Shown piece by piece: positions 21,579 to 32,499 of a DNA stretch of 64,000 nucleotides. The notes beneath the pieces are model-generated. The model was not told the DNA's origin and ran no database searches. It saw only the letters and a list, made by a program, of their open reading frames with translations. The position numbers were made by a program, and so were the translations under genes. Source of the DNA: Pinus tabuliformis (taxonomy: Eukaryota > Streptophyta > Pinopsida > Pinales > Pinaceae); contig CM062820.1 of the NCBI GenBank assembly GCA_031772625.1, positions 87,960,069 through 88,024,068 of the forward strand, read 5' to 3'. Within the stretch, counting starts at the first letter, position 1. Each line of letters opens with the position of its first letter.

Positions 21579-23859
21579 TGGGTGGTCTCCTGCCGTGCAC
21601 AAGTATGAACCATTTCTGGCCTTTGTAAACTCAATTTTGTGTTTGTCTGAGCGCTTGTAAGAGAAAATATTGGTCATATATCAACCTTGTTAGCGCTGAT
21701 TTCTATTAGAATGTCACGCCCTTTCAGTAATGACTCTGCGATTTTCTGTCCATAGTAATGGCTCTGTCATTCTCTACCCATAGTATCAAAGTGAAGAAAA
21801 AAATGGAAGAAATAAACATTCTCAACTTAGACCTATCTGCAAAGGGAGAGGTTTGGAGAATAACGATATCACATTACCTTAGAATAAGTGAAGACCATAG
21901 TTTTGGATTAAATTGATTTATTTTGCTCTTTTCCATCAATGGAGCCATTTTTGCATGATAGAATAGTTATCAGTCTCCATAAGTGTCTTCCTACATGCTA
22001 GAGTGGAGAGAAAGAATGCTTACCAAGAATTGAATTGCAAAGAGAAGGTTTCATAGCACCCGAAGAATATGCCATGGTTTTGCACTCCCAAGAAAGGACA
22101 TTGATGTTGAGCGGATAGAAAGAATGATGGTCCACTGAAACTATACATGCCACTAATGTCAGGAATGATGGGCTCTAAGATCGATCGACAAAGGAGTTAG
22201 TGTTGGTGTTGGCTATGAATAAATTCATGGGATTTGAGACCATCACATTGAAAAAAGGAAGTACCCCTTGGAATGATGTTCATCTGCATTCTTGTTAAAT
22301 ACACCTTCTATGAGACACCGAGGAATGTGCCCGAGGGTGGAAAAATTGTGGCTCTATTTTCTTATTTCACTTAGTCCTTGGCCACCAAATTTCTTTACTT
22401 GACTGAAGATTTAATGTTTTTCCATTGGCATATTAGTTTAAGTAGGCAACATATCTTCATCTGCACTCCATCCCAACATGCATTAAAGGTTATGCAACTT
22501 TTTCTTTTAGGCTCGTTCCATTGACATATTTTGTGAACCATTGTTAAGAGGGTCATTCCATTGAGATTTGATCGTTCAAGATAAGACGGCTCCAGATCAG
22601 GTGGAAATTGGGCTACAAAGGAAGATGAGAGGTCGTCCATGAAAGTAGGGCTAGATGGAAAATGAGTTGTTGGTGCATATTTGTTGAATATCCTTCTAGT
22701 ATGTATGCGCCAGTGTCATAACTGCCTTAAACCAAAATAGTGAATGAGGTATCGTACATAACTTCTTTGAATATCTAAAATTTTATGCTAGTAACATCAA
22801 AGAAACCATAGAAAATAAGGTTGTTGCTTCCATCTCCAATTCTCTAGGCACAACCTTATTAAGAGATTTTCGTGGATCATCAACCATTGTGAGGATTTCC
22901 CCATTGTCAGTGATCCATATCCACTTTGGTTGGTCTCCCTGATATGTGAGGTTTGGTTTGTCATGTCATGGATTCTTGACTAATTTCCTAAATGGATGCT
23001 CATTAACTTAGAAACATATCTTTACGGACTTTCTTTGAGAAGAATTATTAAGAACGTCATTGTTGCCTTTGGTTTGTGAAATCGATGGACTGTATATGTG
23101 TTGGTTATTGATGTTATATGCCATTGGTTTGTAAAAGTCATTGACTGTTTATGCCATGAATTGTATGTATTAAATCACATATGTGGTGGATTGTTTATAT
23201 TTTTAATTACATATGTGGTGGACTGTGGTGAAGGTTGTTGCTGTTGTTTCTTGATAAAATCCAACTACATATTGGATAATATGAACTTGGAACAAAAATT
23301 TCCAAAAAGAAAATGGTTAAAGTTGACAAAATAATAGAGTTACTTAATAATTCGATACTCTCTACAATGGATGAAATAATAAAAATTAGCAAGAGCACTC
23401 TTTGTGATATTCAAATATGTCTGCAAAATACACAAGACAAGATTAAATATTTGCAACTCGAATCATGGGTACAATGAGATGAGACACAACAACATAAGAA
23501 TCATTCTAAACTTGTTTTTGTTTAGAATAATCCCCTTTTGAGTCTAAAGTTGACTCCCATTAGCAACTAGAAATTGATCGAATCAGTGAACCCATCTCAG
23601 GATCAAAATTACATGCAAATGTAGAAATTCAGCTTGCACTTCCCAAGCCCATAAACATATATATGGAATATCTTTTCAGCAATAAGAAAAAACAGGTCTT
23701 GGATATAACAAGGAGGTTTCCTTTCATATTCCATATTATTGAAAACCCATCAAATTTTAAAGTTTTGGATTTCTTAAGGACAACTCATCTTCACTTGTTC
23801 TTTCTCCTCCTCCACAACAACAAATTTACAAATCCCAACATTGTGACAGAGTTAGCCAT

Positions 23860-23960
23860 GTGAAATATCATTGTTTTGATCTTCATCCATGTCAGCATTG
23901 TGGCTAGCACACTCATTCTTCAAACAAATGCCTCAAAAATAAGCCTCCTACAAGAATAAA
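23860..23960 (+). pseudogene. Zinc-knuckle-like gag remnant
   Basis: A plus-strand frame reads YHCFDLHPCQHCG followed shortly by HSSNKCLKNKPP, an arrangement of Cys and His residues like retroelement nucleocapsid knuckles. It sits upstream of the non-coding 3' part of the short LTR element. It is a broken remnant and is recognised by pattern only. Confidence 0.45.
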
Positions 23961-24370
23961 GATTCATCTTGGGTGGATTTATTCTTGGAAATGAGCTTCA
24001 ACAACCATGAATAGTTGTCAATCATATTATAGAATTTATTTTTGAGTATTAAAAAACCTTGTAGTTGAGTTTTCTTCATCTTCTCACCTTGTATTTGACA
24101 AGGGGGAATTGGTGATAATTTTCAAGATTCAAAGGTAAATCAAGTGAGCCTAAGCCACAACCTAAACCTCCTGCTAGAGCCTACAGCCAGAGTCAGCCAT
24201 GCCCAGATTCTGAGTTATAGCCAAAGACAAAGAAGCCCCTAAGCATGCCTTTGGTTGGTGGTCTTCCTTAAACCACTACAGCTTGAGGCCTCCATTTTTA
24301 GGTTGAGATTATCCCTTTCTTCCATAGGTTGAAGACTTCCCTTTTCTAGTTTGATGGTCTCCTTCTTCAA

Positions 24371-24590
24371 AGAATTAAGGAGCACTTCCTCTAGAAGAAG
24401 ACTTCAACTTCTTGCCAGAGTTGGAACTGTTCCAGGAATCACACTAAGCATTCTAGGTTGAGACCCAATGGTTTTCCTTTTAAAACAATAGGGAGCACTT
24501 ACTCTAGCAGAATACTTTAGCTTCTTTCTAGATTTGGAAGAGTTATAGGAACTACACTAAGTGTTCTAGTGTTGGTGGTCATCCTTAAGT
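24371..24590. repeat. 113-bp imperfect tandem repeat
   Basis: Two diverged copies sharing GGAGCACTT, CTCTAG and ACACTAAG words at a spacing of about 113 bases (AGCACTT at 24381 and 24494). It lies in the internal region of the short LTR element. Confidence 0.7.
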
Positions 24591-24761
24591 CATCACCGAT
24601 TGAGAGCTTGAGTTCACCCACCTTTTGGGTTTATGGTCTTTCTTAAAAACTAACATTTCAGAGAGCTCATTTAGCCTAGTGTTATCATGAATTATTGTAT
24701 ATTTATATTATAGCTCTCTTCTTGTACTTTTATATACCCATTCAAATTAACGGAGGGGATG

Positions 24762-24942
24762 TTGGACACTTAATCCTCTAAGGGTTGGTGTGGTAGAGTG
24801 TGAAGAGTCATTGGAGTCCAAGAGACCTTGGAATATGAAACCAATGGCAATGAAACTGTATAAATGTATATCACTGTGAATAGTAAGGGAAATTCAACTT
24901 TTTATCTTTGATGTCTCTTATCTATCATTTGCATGTTTAACA
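24762..24942 (+). repeat. 3' LTR of the short element
   Basis: Starts TGTTGGACAC and ends GTTTAACA. It is preceded by GGAGGGGA and followed by the target duplication ATTCT. Confidence 0.9.
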
Positions 24943-24947
24943 ATTCT

Positions 24948-26000
24948 AAACCTTAACACTAACTTGAATTTAGTATTTTTACTTTAATTTAACTATATTG
25001 AAACTAAATAAAAAATGTGTATCTATGTTCGGTCTTTATAAATATGAAATGTACTTTTGAATATTGTATATTGTAAAATGAAAGAAAAAATATTATTGTT
25101 ATTTTTGAAGCATGGGTTTCATGCTCAAGGTCTTTTATTTTTAGAGGTCAAGCACCCATTGAGTGCTTCTAGGATTTTTTAGGATCAATAAGTCAAAAGA
25201 GTCATTATCATATGAAGAAGACCCCATCGGGGACATTGTAACTTGTAAAAAGAATTATTTTTGTATTTAAAAGAGTCAAAATACCCTCCAAGACCAAGTT
25301 GGCTTGGAAGCTAAGAAATCAGCTTTAATTAGGGCATTTCATCCAGCTTAGAAGCCTATATATAGGAGGGAACTTGACCTCCTATGGACATCAATCATTC
25401 TTTCATCATCCAAGTGCGGGAGAAGAAGAAGAAAGCAATTGAAGAATGAACAAAGATGAAGGAAAAGTGTTTGTGTTATTTCTCTCTTTTCACATGTGCG
25501 AAGGAAGGATGCTAGGGTTTTGTTGCTGCAAGATCGAACTTGGAGAAATTGCAGAAATAAGGTCGAAGAAAGGTCTATTATTTCATCCTCAAGCTCTAGA
25601 AGAAGGAGAAACTCAAGCGAAGGTCAAAGGAAGACTTGGAAGCCCTATATTTGTTGACATGTTTGGAGGCAACAGTTGTTATAGGGGCCAAAAATTTCAG
25701 ACCAATAGTAGAGGCCTAAATTCTGTAGCTAGGGGTCGAAGCTGTGTAGATGTAAGAGATTTGACTGGGTTTACTTGGAAAAAGAAAGAATGTCATCAAG
25801 AAGGTTAAAATTTGGTCTTGTAAAGGTATTGGTCTTGGTCTATAAGCCTTTGAATTTGTCATTTCAAGAATCTATAAGAAGAGAAGAGATTTGTGGGGTT
25901 TCCTCTCAAGTGGAGAGGTTTTGGCTCTGGATTGCAACCTATATCCTATGTTCTATTTTCAGTAGTTGTTTGATTATAATAATAACATAACAATAAGAGA
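24948..26000. other. Unassigned; possible solo-LTR-like stretch with a TATA box
   Basis: AT-rich DNA, then from about 25100 a stretch with a TATATATA box at 25357-25364, a purine-rich leader, and an open frame of 120 codons at 25446-25808 on the plus strand. The frame has no recognisable domain. A promoter-like box, a purine-rich leader and no clear gene are what a solitary LTR can look like, but no matching partner or target duplication was found. A short real gene is the alternative. Confidence 0.3.
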
Positions 26001-27563
26001 AGAAGCTTATAAGTAAGATAAATTAAAAGCACATCACAAGTACTTATCATGTTTGAGAGAAATCATTCTAACTATAGCCATATAGATTTCTCAACAATAA
26101 TATGGTATACAACCAACATGTTAGCCACTAAAGGCTCCAAAAATGGTTTATGTATACACACAATTGGTGCATAAAAATTCCAAACATGACCAATGTTCAA
26201 TTGAACCTCATTACCTTAAGTGGATTAATGGTATTGATGATTCATGAATAAGGGAAGTAGCAGTCATCTATTTGTGTGCCACGTCCATCCAACGAAAAAG
26301 AAATGCAAAGTCAATGGAAGCATCAATTTTTTGTTTGTACATCCCTTTGAGAGTGAAGAACATTAATCCAAGCAGACGAATGTTATTGACAAATGGGGAA
26401 TCATCGATTATCTGTTTGTGTAGCCATTCGATCTGACGACACAAACCAGTGAAGAAATGAAAGTATGATGTCAATGGTGGACTTTATCGTCCTCTTTTTG
26501 CTCTAATTTCATTTCCAAAGCATTTATGGATCTCATACGAAATTTTCTATATGAAAAAATATGGTATTGAAAATTACAAATATCAAAATATTATAATGAA
26601 AATTACAAAGATTCTTTTTATGAAAAACGATTATATTGAAAATTACAAAAATCAACACCAGAGATACGAATATCGGGAGCATGAAGGGTCTGGTATAACA
26701 AACCGATTACAGTTAAAAGTGGGTGTGGAGGGATTGTAAAAAATGAATTGAGATTTTCTTCACGCTAAGTTTTGTTTTTTTTACGCCTAGGATCTTCATA
26801 TAGAGGGGATGGATTTGTTGTGTTTGTGACTATGGTTCTTCGTCCTCAAAATCCTGGGTTATGTGGATATCCTTCCTTGTCCTTACATCCTAATTTTGAA
26901 GAATATAGACCCAAGATCCCACGGGAATCGGTCGCTTGACTTTGCCATCTTTAAGTTACGAAAACAGAATCATTATTCCCCATACGCCTCCTTTACAATT
27001 TTTGGCGTGGGCCATTCAGCTTGAAAAATGCATACAGTGGGCCATTCAGGAAGTTTTATGACTAACACCCACTTTTTATGACTATTCTTGTCCTAAGGCG
27101 TGTTGTCAAGAGTGCAATCCACAGTGAAGCAAGGTTTAAATTAATTTTATTTTAATTTGATTTTTTATTTAAGGAATATTTCACACACAAATGAATTAAA
27201 AGTGAGTTAAAAGATTGGAAATTTTCAAAATATTTCCGAAATAAATAATTCATGTAAGGATGGAAGTTGCCAACGAGAAATGCCAGGGTGTCACTTCTCC
27301 ATCGTCCATGATTTCTTCATTAATTGAAGTGAGAGAATTGATTTTATTATTGATAGAACAAGTTTAACGACTCACGTTAATGGATATTTTTTCCCCCTTG
27401 GCGCAAATCATCCATTCATTTGCTTTCGAAGGGCTGTGATGGGTCCCCTCAATCGGACAATTCCACCACATTCACTACGTAGACGTACGCTAATCCCAAT
27501 AACAATTCAATAAGAGGTTTCAATAAGATCGAGAACATAAGAGATAATTTGAGAATTCTTGCA
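26001..27563. other. Unassigned intergenic DNA with one gene-like minus frame
   Basis: Mostly non-coding. On the minus strand at 26268-26474 a 68-codon stretch reads with a balanced, protein-like composition (for example FFTGLCRQIEWLHKQIIDD and KQKIDASIDFAFLFRWMDV). A stop lies four codons upstream of its first TTG, and it has no ATG start. It may be an exon fragment of a host gene, but I do not recognise the family. The rest shows nothing. Confidence 0.3.
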
Positions 27564-27572
27564 GTGGTGTTG
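27564..27572. other. 9-bp target site duplication, left
   Basis: GTGGTGTTG, repeated identically at 31386-31394 on the other side of the MULE. Confidence 0.88.
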
Positions 27573-27686
27573 GGCAAGAGCTAACCAGCCCTACATAGGG
27601 TATTAAATGCCCTATGCAGGCTGGCCCATCCATGTATGTCAACAACCCATACTTTACTTCATGTTATACATACCATCTACGCATAG
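27573..27686 (+). repeat. Left terminal inverted repeat of the MULE
   Basis: Starts GGCAAGAGCTAACCAGCC and ends CTACGCATAG. It is the reverse complement of 31272-31385 except for one base. It contains an internal imperfect palindrome (27585-27624). Confidence 0.93.
27585..27624. repeat. Palindrome within the MULE terminal repeat
   Basis: A 40-base imperfect palindrome running from CCAGCCCTACATAGGG to GCCCTATGCAGGCTGG around an AT centre. It is present in both terminal repeats. Confidence 0.85.
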
Positions 27687-30600
27687 ATTGTGGGGATTGC
27701 ATGACCTTCGTTACTATCTTTGGACACCCATTCACCTACTATGGTCAAACATTAGTTTTCTACCTTGGGAGTCAATAAGCAGTAGCTTCATCGCTCCTTG
27801 CATAATGGAAAGAAGTGAAACATTACATCTTGTCCCACTACAAGTGAAAGAAGATTAGTTTGAGAGGGTTTGAATTGCCTCATCTAATGGTGTAGGAATT
27901 TGCTCCAAACTCTTAATGCTCTAGGACCTTGGGGTCTATATTCATATTCTCTTTTCCTTAACAACTCTTCTTAATGAATCCATTCCTAAGGGAGAAAAGA
28001 AAAGAGAAAAATATTTAAGTATATGTTGTTTAAATTCTCAGAGATCCTCCTTATTGTTATAAGGTTTCCATACTTATGAGCGTAAACCAAGGAGTTATAG
28101 CTAAGGAGCCACTAAGGATATTCATACACCCAAAATTAAAAATTGTATAATTTTTTTTTTCAATATATATTTCATTATTTCTTCTCTATTTCATATTCTT
28201 CATTGCATATATTAAATGGATTTGAATTATCTTGACTAATCTAGGCTAGATTTAGTAAATATTTAATCATATCTTTGCTTGCAAGGATAAATATGGAGTA
28301 ACTCCATGTTTTGTAGTATGAGATACAAGTGCTTGGAGTGGGAATGAGATCTCTAGAATGTTAAAGCAATATCTTCTAGATGCACATGCACATTAATGAG
28401 GACCACCTACAACTTTATGTTCAAGTTATGTTACCTATTGTCCCATTTTTCATTCTTAATTTTCAAAAAGGTTAAAAAATTAAATCTATAGAGAAATTTA
28501 TGAATGATCTATCTTATTTTTTCATTTAACTTGGATAAATATGTGGGTAAATTATGTGATCTCGTTTCCCATTTCCCTTTCTTAAGTTTTCAAAATAGTT
28601 AAGAAGTTACTTCCAGAGAGATATTTCTGAATGATCTATCATTATTTTGTCACATAACTTGGATAAATATGTCAAGAACCCACCTCTCTGCAATTTTTCT
28701 TTTATCCGTGTAATAATTTTGTTTTAAAAACAATATTTTTTTCTTAATAATATTAAACTTCATTAACTTATTCATGTATCATTACATTCTATTTTTAAAA
28801 AAATATTTTTTATATAAAAAAATTAAAAATAAAAATCATCTATCAGTGTTTGATAGATCCAAAGTTAAAATGGATCTAGGCTAGTTTAAACACACACACA
28901 CACAAATATTTTTCTTGGTCAATGACACCATTTTATTTCAAGTATCATTCATATCCCAAAGGAAAATTACAAAGGAGTCTCGATGCCTTTAAACATGCTA
29001 TACTATATTGTAGTACCATTAGAAAAATCATGTGTTGTCAAAACTTAAAATTGGCTCTATGAGGTCAATTTTGCTTCAATTACCATAACAATATTTATAA
29101 GCATTAGTTTGTTATAGCTTTTTGATATTATTTTAAATAATTTGACATCTACAACTTTAATTTTTAATTCTTAATTTTGATTATCTAGTAGATATTAATA
29201 ATTAATAATTATAATTATAATTATTAATTTTATTTTTTCATTTTTATAATTTTAGTTATTTATCCAACAATACATTACATTACATGAATTTACAACATCT
29301 CTTTTATACTAAGTTAAAAAGCATATTGCAATACAATTATACATTTGTATACATTTTATATCACATTTCACATCTTAAATATATTAATTTTATCATATTT
29401 TTAATAATTAAATTACTTACGCTAATATATCCAAAATAAAAATTATACTACACCAATTTTAGCACTATGTTATAGGCCACTATTACATCATTAAAAAAAA
29501 TTGTTAATTTAAGATTTTTAATTTTTTAAGCTCCCTCTTGAACGCCATTAATCATGTCATAGGCATTGGACCCGAAACATTTCACATATAGAAGTATAAT
29601 ATTTTTAGTAAAAACTCTTTTGTGACTAAAATTTGTGTTTTACAACCCCCAGAATTTTACCTATATGTAACTTTCTTTTTCTAGCTTCAAACCGTTCATT
29701 TAGTTTTAAACCATCTTCATCTAACCAAGAGAAGAAGATTTACAATGGTTTCAATTATTTTTAAAGGTTTATATATATATTTATTTATTTTGAATATGTA
29801 TCTTATTTTGGTAGGAGAATTTTATTATAATGAAATAAATATATATTATATTTTTTAATTTTAAATTTAGTTTTCTAAATCTTTAATCTATACAAATTGC
29901 TATTAATCTCATTTATTTATATCTTAATTTCTGAAAATGTAAAACTATTCACAGCACACAACTAATCTAACCTGCATGCAACTAAAAAATAAAAATAATA
30001 ATATGGAAATAATTCCAGATAGAATGATAAAATACATATATTAATTATGAAGTTAAAATTAAATTACAACCAGTAGTCATGCAGCTGAAATGTTCAATGT
30101 AACCAAATCATTCAAGGAAAAAATAGCAATTCTCTTGGCTTCTTTGCACAAACAGGAACAAAGTCCATATAAACTTAAAATTGACACTGTAACATAAATA
30201 GATTTAATATCAAATGCAAAAATATAACAATCTGCTCAATCAAATATTTAACTTAGGCAATAAAATATAAAATCTATATATATATATATAAATAACTGAA
30301 TTATTTTTTCCCTCATCTCATCATCCTCAAACTCTAAATAAAAAAACAGCATCTAAACTATATATTTTTAATATATTTATGACATTACATCTTAAGCAAT
30401 TCCCTCCGTAACTAGAATATCTTCATTGTAGCTCCCTCTTTCCTTCCCTATCTCCATTGTAGCTCCCTCTTTCGTTTCCTTGATGCTTATTTAAATACAA
30501 AACCACTCTTACCTATATCCTGGATTTTAATCACAAATACCAAAACTATTTAAATACAAAACCACTCTTACCTATATCCTGGATTTTAATCACAAATACC

Positions 30601-30849
30601 AAAACATACGTCTCAATTTAAGAATTTTTATCTATGAATGCTTCATCAGATATACCCACGTCGTACTTTTGTATATTCTTTAGAAACTGTTCAATCTTGC
30701 AAATTAAGTTTCCAAAACACAACATATATTTCCAGAAGAATTACGTACATGGCGATTTTTTTGACTGTGGGAATAAGACAGAGTTGAAGGTCCACATCCA
30801 AATAACCAAACTGTGGTGACGGATTCGTTGATATAGCTCTACCTTGCTG
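27687..30849. other. AT-rich interior of the MULE without a recognisable gene
   Basis: About 3.2 kb with no transposase motif found in any frame. It includes a CA run near 28890-28904, TA runs near 30277-30292, a short duplication of CATTGTAGCTCCCTCTTTC near 30425-30480, and the 59-bp tandem pair described separately. Confidence 0.7.
30488..30605. repeat. 59-bp perfect tandem duplication in the MULE
   Basis: Two identical adjacent copies (30488-30546 and 30547-30605) beginning TATTTAAATACAAAACCACT. Perfect identity indicates a very recent event. Confidence 0.95.
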
Positions 30850-31344
30850 CTATATGCAGGATGATGTTGAGGTTGATTTCCACGAAGACAGCCACACCAA
30901 AGGGGTGGAACCCCATTTCAGAACCAGTCGATGATCACCTACCAATTCTACTTCATAACATCCTCTACGCACACTCTGCAGCGTATATTTTGCATACGAC
31001 ATAGTGTCGTTGCTTATGCTACATTCACCATAACCACACTCGAGAGGGAGGTTTGGATTTTCTGGTATCAGGTGGGCCAATTCAAAAAATGTTCGCGCCC
31101 ATCTGTGCAATTTGATATGAAATTTGCGCGCCCAACTGTGGAGTTTGAACTCCTCCACACAGAATTTGACATTAAATACCTGTGGGTACACGTCATTAAC
31201 TACATCGGAGAGCGGGAAGTCTGAGCAGTGAACCATGCTGCAGCCGGTGCGGTGTAGTCGCCGGAAAATCCCTATGCGTAGATGGTATGTATAACATGAA
31301 GTAAAGTATGGGTTGTTGACATACATGGATGGGCCAGCCTGCAT
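30850..31344 (-). CDS. Hypothetical protein, 164 aa, inside the MULE
   Basis: An uninterrupted minus-strand frame from an ATG at 31344 to a TAG at 30850. The first 24 codons lie within the right terminal repeat, so transcription could start from the element end. The protein has no signal peptide, a short internal near-repeat (KLHSWARKF and KLHRWARTF around residues 67-86), several Cys residues and a Ser/Thr-rich end. The body (codons 25-164) is distinctly richer in G and C than the rest of the MULE, as expected for a captured exon. I do not recognise the family. An alternative start is the second Met, at codon 7. It could also be an untranslated open frame of chance length, although 164 codons is the longest one in the window. 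Confidence 0.45.
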   Translation of the reverse strand: MQAGPSMYVNNPYFTSCYTYHLRIGIFRRLHRTGCSMVHCSDFPLSDVVNDVYPQVFNVKFCVEEFKLHSWARKFHIKLHRWARTFFELAHLIPENPNLPLECGYGECSISNDTMSYAKYTLQSVRRGCYEVELVGDHRLVLKWGSTPLVWLSSWKSTSTSSCI

Positions 31345-31385
31345 AGGGCATTTAATACCCTATGTATGGCTGGTTAGCTCTTGCC
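31272..31385 (-). repeat. Right terminal inverted repeat of the MULE
   Basis: Reverse complement of 27573-27686 with one mismatch. It ends GCTCTTGCC at 31385, directly before the 9-bp duplication. Confidence 0.93.
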
Positions 31386-31394
31386 GTGGTGTTG
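31386..31394. other. 9-bp target site duplication, right
   Basis: GTGGTGTTG, identical to 27564-27572. Confidence 0.88.
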
Positions 31395-31649
31395 TGTCAG
31401 CGCAAATATTCTCGCCATTACAACTCATGATTTTGTTTTTGAAGTGAAACCCTGATTAAGTTTGCTTAGTTATGCGTTTGCATTAGTAAAGTTTACTCAT
31501 TCACAATCTTGAATACACTTAGGAAATATAGATAAATGAAATCCTACTTATTTAATTTATAACTCTAAACTACATAAATACTATAGTAACATAGATATTC
31601 TTAGATATTTATATACTTATCTAAGGATTCCCAAAAATAGATTAAATTT

Positions 31650-32211
31650 TGTTGCGTTCCTCCCAACCATGAACTACATTACTTGGTAGTTACCCCCGAG
31701 CTCTATTCCTCCCTACCAGGAAAGCAACTCATGATTTTTTTTTCATTTTCACCTCCTTAACCCTTAGTAGTGTCTTGCTAATTATGGGTTTAGGTCCAAT
31801 CTCTCTGCCACAAGCCTTTTCTTTTATTTTGACTACCTTTATCTGCTACAATAATTTTGTAAAGACAACTTCCACCCATGAAATTTATTTCCAATCAAGT
31901 AATTTTTTCTTGGTGGTCTTCTCACCCAACATTTCCTATTATATGGAAAAAAAATGGAGGATTTTTACTTTTTTTTTGTTCCTACCTCCTTCTTGGCCAC
32001 AATTGATTCCAACTATTCTCCTAGAAGTTAGGAGTCTAATCTCTTCACATGATAGCCTTTAATATATTTCAAGGAAAAATAACACACAATTTTTTTTATT
32101 ATTCAGAATAAATATTTATTTTGTCACAGTATATTAATCATCCCACTTAAATTTTCGGTGACATGTCCAATATAAAAGTCATAAATAAATTTTTTTATTA
32201 TGGGTATCACA
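31650..32211 (-). repeat. 3' LTR of the minus-strand gypsy element
   Basis: On the minus strand it starts TGTGATACCC next to the purine tract GGAGGGGAGA and ends near CAACA at 31650. From about 31720 to 32211 it aligns with 58537-59033 (shared words CTCTTCACATGATAGCCTTT and CCAACATTTCCTA). The inner boundary is firm and the outer one is approximate. Confidence 0.75.
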
Positions 32212-32222
32212 TCTCCCCTCCA
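32212..32222 (-). other. Polypurine tract of the minus-strand element
   Basis: On the minus strand GTGGAGGGGAGA runs directly into the TGTGATACCC LTR start. Confidence 0.7.
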
Positions 32223-32499
32223 CATAAAACGGAACATCATCCTTGGTTTTTTCATACTTCCATTTTCCTTGAGACAACATGGGAAAATCTTCCTTCATCT
32301 CATATTCCATCTTCTAGGTGGCCTTCTCAAGCCTAAATTGCTTCCTTTGCACCTTAACCTAGGCAATGCCTTGAATTCAGAGTGTAGTTTCACTCCAGTC
32401 AAAAAAATTGTAGAGGCTCAATGTAGAATTCACCTTCTGGTTCAACATGTACAACATTCCAATTAATAATATGAGCATATTCATGAATATACTTATTAT

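Larger units (their letters stand above)
21387..24942 (+). mobile_element. Short LTR retrotransposon with 181-bp LTRs, non-autonomous
   Basis: Bounded by 181-bp direct repeats (21387-21567 and 24762-24942) ending in AACA and flanked by the identical 5-bp target duplication ATTCT (21382-21386 and 24943-24947). A primer-binding site abuts the 5' LTR and GGAGGGGA precedes the 3' LTR. The internal 3.2 kb shows no reverse transcriptase or integrase. Only a zinc-knuckle-like stretch near 23870-23945 hints at gag. The two LTRs differ at roughly 31 of 181 positions by eye, so this is an old fossil. The size and lack of pol suggest a non-autonomous (LARD-like) element. The superfamily cannot be fixed from what is visible. 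Confidence 0.88.
27573..31385. mobile_element. Mutator-like DNA transposon (MULE), young, possibly Pack-MULE
   Basis: A 3813-bp element bounded by 114-bp terminal inverted repeats that differ at a single base and flanked by a perfect 9-bp direct repeat, GTGGTGTTG. Long inverted repeats with a 9-bp duplication are the hallmark of Mutator-superfamily elements. No MURA-type transposase is recognisable inside, so it would depend on an enzyme supplied in trans. The internal DNA is very AT-rich except for the right-hand 400 bases, which carry a minus-strand open frame of 164 codons starting inside the inverted repeat. That composition step and the open frame suggest a captured sequence. The near-identical ends make it the youngest-looking element in the window. 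Confidence 0.88.

Noticed and set aside
26713-27084. Possible terminal inverted repeats of a small DNA transposon (AAAGTGGGTGT and ACACCCACTTT)
   Set aside because: The match is only about 13 bases, the flanks show no target duplication, and it cannot be told from chance.
27607-27858. Plus-strand frame of 83 codons starting in the left MULE terminal repeat
   Set aside because: It starts in the terminal repeat in a different frame from the 164-codon frame on the other side. Its body has no gene-like composition or family signature.
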